Part shown: positions 42,955 to 50,125 of the stretch, piece after piece
How the letters are laid out: every line of letters starts with the position of its first letter
Numbering within the stretch: position 1 is the stretch's first letter
Assembly: GCA_937949545.1 (NCBI GenBank)
Contig: CALEDR010000006.1
Span: forward strand, 1 to 64,000
Origin: an uncultured Phycisphaerae bacterium
Lineage (GTDB): Bacteria; Planctomycetota; Phycisphaerae; Sedimentisphaerales; Anaerohalosphaeraceae
Direction of reading: 5' to 3'
Length of the DNA stretch: 64,000 nucleotides
The notes under the pieces: generated by a model
Told to the model about the DNA's origin: nothing
The model's input: the letters and a program-made list of their open reading frames with translations, nothing else
Databases searched by the model: none
Program-made: the position numbers and the translations under genes

Positions 42955-44622
42955 ATGAAGATTCCGTCTGTTCAGCAGGCCGTCGAGTTAATCGGACCCG
43001 AACAGCTGCGGCTCCATCCAGCCAAACCTGTTTATAAACCCGGACCCTATCAGGTGCTGGCCAAAGTGGAGGCGGTGGGGCTGTGCTTTTCTGATTTAAA
43101 ACTGCTTTCCCAATTTGACAAGCACCCTCGAAAAAGTGAGATTCTTTCCGGGATTGAGCCGACCGTTTTATCGGAAATCCCCAGTTATTGCCCCGGCAGC
43201 AAGCCCACGGTGCCCGGACATGAGATTTCGTGTGTCATTGTGGCCGTCGGCTCCAAAGTCCGCCGTCATCATGTGGGGCAAACTGTGCTCGTGCAGACCG
43301 ATTATCGCTGGCTGAAAACCGCCTCGTCGAATGCGGCCATCGGCTACAATTTTGAAGGGGCTCTTCAGCAGTACATCCTGTTCGATGAGCGGGTGTATGT
43401 GGACCTGGACAGCGGCGAAAGCTTCCTCATTCCCGTTCAGGCGGATATTTCTTATTCCGCCGGGGCGCTGGTCGAGCCGTGGGCGTGTGTGGAAAGCTCC
43501 TATGTGACGGAAGAGCGCCGCACGATTCGTCCGGGCGGACGCCTGCTGGTTGTGGTGGATGAGGGCTATCACGTTCAGGGCCTTCGGGAAAGTTTCGGTC
43601 CGCGTCCGCCGACGCAGGCGGTGCTGTGCAGTCCGGCCGGTCAGCGGACCGATTGGGCGGCAGGGATTGCCCTGACGCACTGTCAAAATCCCGCCGGGCT
43701 GGAGGACGGGGCCTTTGATGATATTGTGTATTTCGGCTGCCGACGGGAGATGATTGAGATGCTCAATGACAAGCTGGCCGCCGGCGGCCTGATCAATATT
43801 GTTCTGGCGGGCCGGCGCATTGGTCAGCCCGTGTCCATCGGGGTCGGGCGGATCCATTATGGGATGACCCGCTGGATCGGCACGACGTCGGATGACGCCT
43901 CGGACAGTTATCGAACAATTCCGGCGACCGGCGAAATCCGCGACGGCGAACGCGCGGTTGTCATCGGGGCCGGTGGGCCGATGGGGCAGATGCATGTGAT
44001 CCGAATCCTCTGCTCCGGCCGAAACGGTCTTTCCGTTACGGCGGCGGATTTGGATGCGGCGCGTCTGGCTTCCCTCGAAAAGAAGGTCCGTCCGCTTTTG
44101 AAAACACGCCAGGCCGAGTATCGTTCCATCCTGACGGCCGAGCGGCCCGACACGGATACTTACAGTTATTTTGCTCTGATGGCGCCGGTGGGGGCCCTTG
44201 TGGCTGATGCTGTGGCCCGAAGCCGCCCCAATGCCCTGATTAATGTCTTTGCCGGCATTCCTGCTGCCGTCCGTCAAGAAATCGACCTCGATCGGTATAT
44301 CGCCAATCGATGCTATCTGTTCGGCACCAGCGGCTCGCGTCTGCGGGATATGCAGATTGTGCTGGACAAAGTTCTTTCGGGACAGTTGGATACCAATTGC
44401 TCGGTGGATGCTGTCTGCGGGATGGCCGGAGCCGCCGATGGAATCCAAGCCGTCAAAAACCGCACGCTGTCCGGCAAGATTGTGGTCTATCCGGCCCTGG
44501 AAAAGATGCCGCTGATGACGCTCGAGCAGGTCTGCCGGCAATGGCCGCAGGTGGCGGAAAAGATGCCCGACGGCATTTGGACAAAGCAAGCCGAACGTCA
44601 ATTGCTCCAGACGGCTCAGTAG
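42955..44622 (+). CDS. Large zinc-type alcohol dehydrogenase-like (MDR) protein with two Rossmann-like segments
   Basis: 555 residues, against about 350 for ordinary MDR enzymes. The GroES-like N-terminal half shows catalytic-zinc residues: C44 in VGLCFSDLK and H89-E90 in VPGHEIS. E/C motif ALVEPWACVESSYV follows. Then comes a first nucleotide-fold segment beginning PGGRLLVVVDEGYHVQGL, lacking the GxGxxG. A second, complete one follows at about 335-345, ERAVVIGAGGPMGQMHV. So the dinucleotide fold seems duplicated or an extra domain is inserted. It probably acts on lactaldehyde, 1,2-propanediol or a sugar. AAGGA lies before the ATG. Confidence 0.7.
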   Translation: MKIPSVQQAVELIGPEQLRLHPAKPVYKPGPYQVLAKVEAVGLCFSDLKLLSQFDKHPRKSEILSGIEPTVLSEIPSYCPGSKPTVPGHEISCVIVAVGSKVRRHHVGQTVLVQTDYRWLKTASSNAAIGYNFEGALQQYILFDERVYVDLDSGESFLIPVQADISYSAGALVEPWACVESSYVTEERRTIRPGGRLLVVVDEGYHVQGLRESFGPRPPTQAVLCSPAGQRTDWAAGIALTHCQNPAGLEDGAFDDIVYFGCRREMIEMLNDKLAAGGLINIVLAGRRIGQPVSIGVGRIHYGMTRWIGTTSDDASDSYRTIPATGEIRDGERAVVIGAGGPMGQMHVIRILCSGRNGLSVTAADLDAARLASLEKKVRPLLKTRQAEYRSILTAERPDTDTYSYFALMAPVGALVADAVARSRPNALINVFAGIPAAVRQEIDLDRYIANRCYLFGTSGSRLRDMQIVLDKVLSGQLDTNCSVDAVCGMAGAADGIQAVKNRTLSGKIVVYPALEKMPLMTLEQVCRQWPQVAEKMPDGIWTKQAERQLLQTAQ

Positions 44623-44632
44623 GAGGAACAGT

Positions 44633-46099
44633 ATGAGCAAAAAGGTTTATTATGCGGCGGTGGATTTGGGGGCCTCCAGCGGACGGGTTATGCTGGCCTG
44701 TCTGGACGGGCAGACGATTTCGATTCAGGAAGTTCACCGTTTTGAGAACGGTCCTGTGGAGGAAAAGGGCTCGCTTCGATGGGATTTTTCGCGATTGTTC
44801 GGGCAGGTTCAGGAAGGGCTTGGCAAGGCCTTCGAGATTCAGCCGGCCATTCAAAGCATCGGCATTGACACCTGGGGAGTCGATTTTGGTCTGCTGGATG
44901 CTGACGGCAAACTGCTCGAAAATCCGTATCATTACCGCGATCGCCGCACGGAGGGGATGATTGACAAGGCCGCCGAAATTCTTCCCAAAAAAGAGATGTA
45001 TTTCCACTCGGGCATCCAGTTTATGCCGTTCAATACCCTTTTCCAGCTGCTGGCTTATCGTCAGCAGGAGATTTTTGCCCGTGCGGCCAAACTGCTGTTT
45101 ATGCCCAATTTGATTATGTATTTCCTGACCGGCCACATTCAGGCCGAATACACAATTGCCAGCACCTCGCAGCTGATGAATATGAAAACCGGCCGCTGGT
45201 CCAAGCGGCTGCTGGAGGCCTTTGGCCTGCCGGAAACGATACTGCCGGAAGTCATCCAGCCGGGCACACAGGCCGGCGTGATTAAGCCCTCTTTTCAGAA
45301 GGTCTGGGGTTGCGGCCCTGTTCCTGTCATCGCTGTCGGTACGCACGATACGGCTTCGGCGGTAGCCGCCGTTCCTGTCGAAGCAGGACGAACGTGGGCG
45401 TATCTATCCAGCGGCACCTGGAGCTTGATGGGCATCGAAATTCCGCAAGCCATTATCGATGATCGGACCTTCGAGCACAGTTTCACCAACGAAGGAGGCG
45501 TGGAGAATACCATCCGGCTGCTGAAGAACATTATGGGGCTGTGGCTGGTGCAGGAATGCCGTCGGTGCTGGGGGCTGCAGGGTCAAACATATAGTTTTTC
45601 CCAATTGGCTCAGATGGCCTCGCAGGCCAAGCCCTTTGCGGGCTGGGTGAATCCGGATGACATCCGTTTTCTTTCGCCGCAGGATATGCCCGCGGCCCTT
45701 AATCAGTATTTGACCTCTACGGGGCAGCGTCCGCTGGAAGACAAAGGGCAGATGATTCGTGTGATCCTCGAGAGTCTGGCTGCCCGCTATCGTCAGGTGC
45801 TGGACTGGCTGGAGGATCTGCTCGGCAAATCGATCGACGTTCTTCATATTGTCGGCGGCGGCTCGCAGAATGAACTGCTCAACCAGTTGACGGCCGATGC
45901 GGCGGGCAAGCGGGTCCTGACCGGTCCGGTCGAGGCCACGGTGCTCGGAAATGTCTTGCTGCAGGCCAAGGCAGGCGGTCAGATTCGTTCGCTTGAAGAG
46001 GGCCGTCAAATCATCCGCCGTTCGTTTGCGATTCGTGAATATCAGCCCCGGCATTCTGCTGGCTGGCAGTCGTTTTTAAAAAGTTTTTCGAATGTTTGA
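44633..46099 (+). CDS. rhaB: Rhamnulokinase
   Basis: 488 residues. FGGY sugar kinase that phosphorylates L-rhamnulose at C1 with ATP. The N-terminus AAVDLGASSGRVMLACLDG is the phosphate-binding loop with the rhamnulokinase-specific ASSGR. GIDTWGVDFGLLD holds the catalytic-base region, followed by THDTASAVAAVP, SSGTWSLMGIE and HIVGGGSQNELLNQLTADAAG in the C-terminal ATPase domain. AGGAGG ribosome site. It stands before the aldolase and isomerase genes, confirming a rhamnose pathway. Confidence 0.95.
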   Translation: MSKKVYYAAVDLGASSGRVMLACLDGQTISIQEVHRFENGPVEEKGSLRWDFSRLFGQVQEGLGKAFEIQPAIQSIGIDTWGVDFGLLDADGKLLENPYHYRDRRTEGMIDKAAEILPKKEMYFHSGIQFMPFNTLFQLLAYRQQEIFARAAKLLFMPNLIMYFLTGHIQAEYTIASTSQLMNMKTGRWSKRLLEAFGLPETILPEVIQPGTQAGVIKPSFQKVWGCGPVPVIAVGTHDTASAVAAVPVEAGRTWAYLSSGTWSLMGIEIPQAIIDDRTFEHSFTNEGGVENTIRLLKNIMGLWLVQECRRCWGLQGQTYSFSQLAQMASQAKPFAGWVNPDDIRFLSPQDMPAALNQYLTSTGQRPLEDKGQMIRVILESLAARYRQVLDWLEDLLGKSIDVLHIVGGGSQNELLNQLTADAAGKRVLTGPVEATVLGNVLLQAKAGGQIRSLEEGRQIIRRSFAIREYQPRHSAGWQSFLKSFSNV

Positions 46100-46109
46100 A
46101 AGGATAGCC

Positions 46110-47192
46110 GTGTCTGATTCACCGTCTGTTTTGCTGGAGACCATTACGGCCCTCTCGCATCGATTCGGCACGCCGGATTATGTCTGCGGGGGCGGCGGCA
46201 ATACCTCCGCCAAGAATGAAACGACGCTTTGGGTGAAGCCCTCGGGCACTACGCTGGCCGGATTGAGGCCCGATTCCTTTGTGCCGCTTTGTCGGAGCCG
46301 TCTGGCCGCTCTCTACACGACGCATCCGCCGCAGGAGCTGTCCGGCCGCGAGCAGCTGGTCAAGGAAGTGATGGCGTCGGCGGTTCTGAACGGGGCTGCC
46401 GAGCGCCCTTCGGTCGAGTCGCCGCTTCACGATTCCCTGTCTGCCCGCTATGTGGTCCATACGCATCCGGCCCTGGTCAACGGGATGACCTGTGCCAAAG
46501 ACGGCCGGGCAGCCTGTCGTCGGCTTTTTCCGGAGGCCCTCTGGATGGATTACGTGGACCCGGGCTATACTCTTTGCATGGCGGTTCGAAATGAGGTCGA
46601 GCGGTTCGAAAAAGAACACGGTCGGCAGCCGGAGATGATTTTTCTGAAAAACCACGGGCTCTTTGTTGCTGCCGATACGCTCCAGCGGATCGAACAATTA
46701 TATCAGGAAATTTTCCATCGTCTGGAAGCAGAGTATGCCCAGGCGGGGGTTTCTACAAAAATCAAGCCGGCTCCGCTGCCGGAACGGTTTGACCGTGAGG
46801 GGGCCTTTGCCCGCATTCGCAGCGTTTTCGGTTCGGATGCCGCCGGCATTGCCGCCGCCGGATTTTTCCAGCCGCCTGCCGGCCCGCTGACACCCGACCA
46901 TATCGTCTATGCCCGGTCCTTTCCGCTGACAGCCGAGCCGACGCCGGAGGCCCTTGAGGACTATCGCCGCCGCTATGGCTGCACGCCGCAGATTCTCATC
47001 TGGAACAACGTTGTGTTCGGGTTGGGTTCTACGGAAAAAAAGGCGGCCCTGGCGCTTGAGCTGGCCCTTAACGGGGCGCTGGTGGTGCATCTGGCTGAAG
47101 CGTTCGGCGGTGTCGAATATATGAGTGAGCCCGCCCGACGGTTTATCGAGGGCTGGGAAGTGGAAACCTATCGAAGCCGGCAGATTCAATAA
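46110..47192 (+). CDS. Class II aldolase, probable rhamnulose-1-phosphate aldolase
   Basis: 360 residues from GTG 46110 (AAAGGAT 7 bases upstream; the ATG at 46092 lacks a site and lies within the rhaB end). Residues 1-210 are a zinc class II aldolase/adducin domain: GGGGNTSAK phosphate loop (27-35), VKPSGTTLA, the HTHP zinc pair (H117, H119) and KNHGLFVAADT. Residues about 225-360 form a second domain, LTPDHIVYARSFPL...FIEGWEVETYR, found in the long aldolases that are otherwise fused to an SDR. The operon's SDR is a separate gene, so this looks like a split RhaD-RhaE pair. It cleaves rhamnulose-1-phosphate to DHAP and L-lactaldehyde. Confidence 0.85.
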   Translation: MSDSPSVLLETITALSHRFGTPDYVCGGGGNTSAKNETTLWVKPSGTTLAGLRPDSFVPLCRSRLAALYTTHPPQELSGREQLVKEVMASAVLNGAAERPSVESPLHDSLSARYVVHTHPALVNGMTCAKDGRAACRRLFPEALWMDYVDPGYTLCMAVRNEVERFEKEHGRQPEMIFLKNHGLFVAADTLQRIEQLYQEIFHRLEAEYAQAGVSTKIKPAPLPERFDREGAFARIRSVFGSDAAGIAAAGFFQPPAGPLTPDHIVYARSFPLTAEPTPEALEDYRRRYGCTPQILIWNNVVFGLGSTEKKAALALELALNGALVVHLAEAFGGVEYMSEPARRFIEGWEVETYRSRQIQ

Positions 47193-47207
47193 GCAGGAGT
47201 CAGAACG

Positions 47208-48476
47208 ATGGAAAAGACAATCGAACAGGCGTATGCCCTCGCCCGTGAGCAGTATGCTCAAATCGGAGTGGATACGGAAAAGGCCCTCGAACAGCTGGCC
47301 GGGATACCGATTTCGCTTCACTGCTGGCAGGGGGATGATGTCGGCGGGTTTGAGCGCACCGGCGCGGAGCTGTCCGGCGGCGGCATCCAGGCCACGGGCA
47401 ATTATCCCGGCAAGGCCCGCACCCTCGAGGAGCTGCGGATGGATTTGGACAAGGCCCTGTCGCTGATTCCGGGCCGACATCGGCTCAATCTGCACGCCTG
47501 CTATCTGGACCACGGCGGCAAATCCGTGGACCGCAATCAGATTGAGCTGCGGCATTTCCAGTCCTGGATTGACTGGGCCAAAGAACGGCAGATGGGGATG
47601 GATTTCAATCCGACTTTCTTTTCGCATTCGAAGGCCGCCGACGGATTTACGCTCAGCCATCCGGACAAGGCGATTCGTCAGTTCTGGATTGAACACGGCA
47701 TCCGCTGCCGGCGCATCGGGGCGGAGATGGGCCGGCAGCTTGGCTCGGCGACCGTGACCAATGTCTGGATTCCCGACGGATTCAAAGACATCCCCGCCGA
47801 CCGCACGGCCCCGAGGGAGCGCCTGATGGAGTCGCTGGACGCCGTTTTTGCCGAGAAACTTGACCCGCGATGCAGTCTGGATGCGGTGGAGTCCAAACTG
47901 TTCGGCATCGGGGCGGAAAGCTACACCGTCGGCTCGCACGAGTTTTATCTGGGCTATGCCGTCTCGCGCCAAAAGCTGCTTTGTCTGGATGCGGGGCATT
48001 TTCATCCGACGGAGGTCATTTCGGACAAAATCTCTGCGGTGCTGGCCTTTGTGCCGGGCCTTTTGCTTCACGTGAGCCGTCCCGTGCGGTGGGACAGCGA
48101 CCATGTGGTGATTCTGGATGACGAGCTGCGGGCCGTCGCCCGCGAAATCGTCCGCTCCGGCCGTCTGGACCGCATTCATATCGGGCTGGACTTTTTCGAT
48201 GCGAGCATCAACCGCATTGCCGCCTGGGTCATCGGCTCGCGCAATCTGCTCAAGGCCCTGCTGATAGCCCTGCTGGAGCCGGCAGAGACTCTTGGTCAGC
48301 TCGAGCAGCAGGCCGATTACACGGCTCGGCTGGCCTGGATGGAGATGCTCAAGACGATGCCCTGGCCCGCCGTCTGGGAATATTATTGTCTGAAAAACAA
48401 TGTTCCGTCCGAGCGCGGCTGGCTGGAGGAAGTCCGCCGCTATGAGATGGACGTGCTCAGCAAACGGATTTCATAG
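47208..48476 (+). CDS. rhaA: L-rhamnose isomerase
   Basis: 422 residues, typical length. Converts L-rhamnose to L-rhamnulose with a divalent metal. Conserved motifs: [69 protein letters not shown] and [11 protein letters not shown], which carry the metal-binding His, Asp and Glu residues. GGAG ribosome site. It completes isomerase-kinase-aldolase, the phosphorylated rhamnose route. Confidence 0.97.
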   Translation: MEKTIEQAYALAREQYAQIGVDTEKALEQLAGIPISLHCWQGDDVGGFERTGAELSGGGIQATGNYPGKARTLEELRMDLDKALSLIPGRHRLNLHACYLDHGGKSVDRNQIELRHFQSWIDWAKERQMGMDFNPTFFSHSKAADGFTLSHPDKAIRQFWIEHGIRCRRIGAEMGRQLGSATVTNVWIPDGFKDIPADRTAPRERLMESLDAVFAEKLDPRCSLDAVESKLFGIGAESYTVGSHEFYLGYAVSRQKLLCLDAGHFHPTEVISDKISAVLAFVPGLLLHVSRPVRWDSDHVVILDDELRAVAREIVRSGRLDRIHIGLDFFDASINRIAAWVIGSRNLLKALLIALLEPAETLGQLEQQADYTARLAWMEMLKTMPWPAVWEYYCLKNNVPSERGWLEEVRRYEMDVLSKRIS

Positions 48477-48514
48477 CGAACCCTTTGAACCCTTTATGAT
48501 GCAGGAGGCCCTTT

Positions 48515-50107
48515 ATGCAGACCGAAAAGGAGCAGCAGAAGCATTCCGTAGGAGATGAGTTTGAGCGGGAGCCGGTACCGCAAAGCGCTCTGCTCGGCTT
48601 TAAGAGCTTTGTGGGGATGTATGCGGGCGAGCACTGCGCCGGGACCGAACTGATGCTCGGGCCGCTGTTTGTGGCCGCCGGCGTCGGTGCCTTTGATCTT
48701 TTGGCGGGTCTGATTGTCGGCAACGCCCTGGCGGTTCTGAGCTGGATGCTGATGTGTGCCCCGATTGCCACGCGGGCGCGGCTGACCCTGTATTATCAGC
48801 TGGAAAAAATCTGCGGCCGGCAGCTGGTGACGCTGTACAACCTGGCCAACGGGGTGATGTTCTGCTTTCTGGCCGGTGCGATGATTACCGTTTCCGCCAC
48901 AGCCGCGGGCGTTTGGTTTAAGTTCCCGATGCCCGCCCTGAATGATTTGTATCCGAACAGTGTCGGCTGGGTGATTGCCGCCGCTGTGGTCGGCGGATTG
49001 ATTACCATCGTCGCTGCCTACGGATACCAGACGGTTGCCAAATTTGCCAATCTGGCCGCCCCGTGGATGGTGCTGGTCTTCCTCGTGTTCGGCATCGTCG
49101 GCCTAAAGCAGTTCATTGACGTGACGGGAGTGACCATTCGCTCTGCCGGCGATTTGTGGGATTTGGCCAAAACCCATATCTGGAAAGGGGGCGACCCGCT
49201 GCCCGGTCAGGTGAAGTTTACCTTCTGGCATGTGATGTTCTTTGCCTGGTTCTGCAATATGGCGATGCACATTGGGATGTCTGATTTGTCGGTGTTCCGG
49301 TTTGCCCGCAAGTCCTGGTATGGGGCCGCCTCGGCGGCGGGAATGTATGTGGGGCACTTTATGGCCTGGATTTGTGCTTCGATTCTGTATGCCTATCAGC
49401 TGCATCTGGACCCAAACGATACGGCCGTTCTGCCCGGGCCGCTGTCCTATCGGGCGGCGGGCGTGGCCGGCCTTTTGTGCGTGATTATTGCCGGCTGGAC
49501 GACCGCCAACCCGACAATTTACCGGGCCGGTCTGGCCTTTCAGGCCATTATGCCCAAACGATCCCGTTTTACCGTGACCCTCGTGACCGGTGCGGTGGCG
49601 ACCATCGCCGGAATGTTTCCCGCCTTTGCGATGAAGCTGCTGGATTTTGTAGCTTTTTACGGTCTGCTTCTGATGCCGATGGGGGCGGTCATCTTTGTCG
49701 ATTTCTGGCTGATGAGGAAGTTCGGTCTGGAGGACAACTACGCGGAGAAGCGCCGGATTGCCTTTAACTGGGCGGCCGGTCTGGCCTGGTTTGTGACGCT
49801 GGCCGTCTGCGGCTGGCTGGTTCTCACCGGACGGGTGCAGATTTATTTTGTCTCGCTGCCCGGCTGGTTTATGGCGGCTGTGCTGTATGTCGTCCTCAGT
49901 GCGATGCTTCAGAAGCAGATTACCGAGAAGCCCGAAGTGAAGCTTCTGGCCCGCCTCTTCGGCTACGGCTCGCTGATACTGCTGGTGCTGGCATCCGTGC
50001 TGTTTCTAGCGGGCTCCAAAGACCTCGACTGGGTCAAGCAGGTCGTCGGTCTGATGACGATCGTCTGGTTTGCCGCCGCGGCGCTGTGGATGTGGAAAGA
50101 GCGGTGA
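48515..50107 (+). CDS. NCS1-type permease, probable rhamnose-operon uptake system
   Basis: 530 residues with about 12 membrane helices. FKSFVGMYAGEHCAGTELMLGPLFVAAG and WTTANPTIYRAGLAFQAIMPK fit the purine-cytosine permease/NCS1 superfamily; an acidic residue lies in helix 1. NCS1 carriers usually import nucleobases, hydantoins or vitamins, but here the gene closes a rhamnose operon that otherwise lacks a transporter, so it may import rhamnose or a rhamnose-containing product. AGGAGG before the ATG. It converges with a GH2 gene 6 bases away across a shared palindrome. Confidence 0.75.
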   Translation: MQTEKEQQKHSVGDEFEREPVPQSALLGFKSFVGMYAGEHCAGTELMLGPLFVAAGVGAFDLLAGLIVGNALAVLSWMLMCAPIATRARLTLYYQLEKICGRQLVTLYNLANGVMFCFLAGAMITVSATAAGVWFKFPMPALNDLYPNSVGWVIAAAVVGGLITIVAAYGYQTVAKFANLAAPWMVLVFLVFGIVGLKQFIDVTGVTIRSAGDLWDLAKTHIWKGGDPLPGQVKFTFWHVMFFAWFCNMAMHIGMSDLSVFRFARKSWYGAASAAGMYVGHFMAWICASILYAYQLHLDPNDTAVLPGPLSYRAAGVAGLLCVIIAGWTTANPTIYRAGLAFQAIMPKRSRFTVTLVTGAVATIAGMFPAFAMKLLDFVAFYGLLLMPMGAVIFVDFWLMRKFGLEDNYAEKRRIAFNWAAGLAWFVTLAVCGWLVLTGRVQIYFVSLPGWFMAAVLYVVLSAMLQKQITEKPEVKLLARLFGYGSLILLVLASVLFLAGSKDLDWVKQVVGLMTIVWFAAAALWMWKER

Positions 50108-50125
50108 GCCGATTTACCGCTCTTT
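50096..50125. terminator. Bidirectional terminator shared by two convergent 3' ends
   Basis: AAAGAGCGGT (50096-50105) and ACCGCTCTTT (50116-50125) are a perfect 10-bp inverted repeat with a 10-base loop. Both stop codons lie at or in it (TGA 50105-50107 and, on the minus strand, TAA at 50114-50116). The arms end in A3/T3, so it should work both ways, if weakly. Confidence 0.7.
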
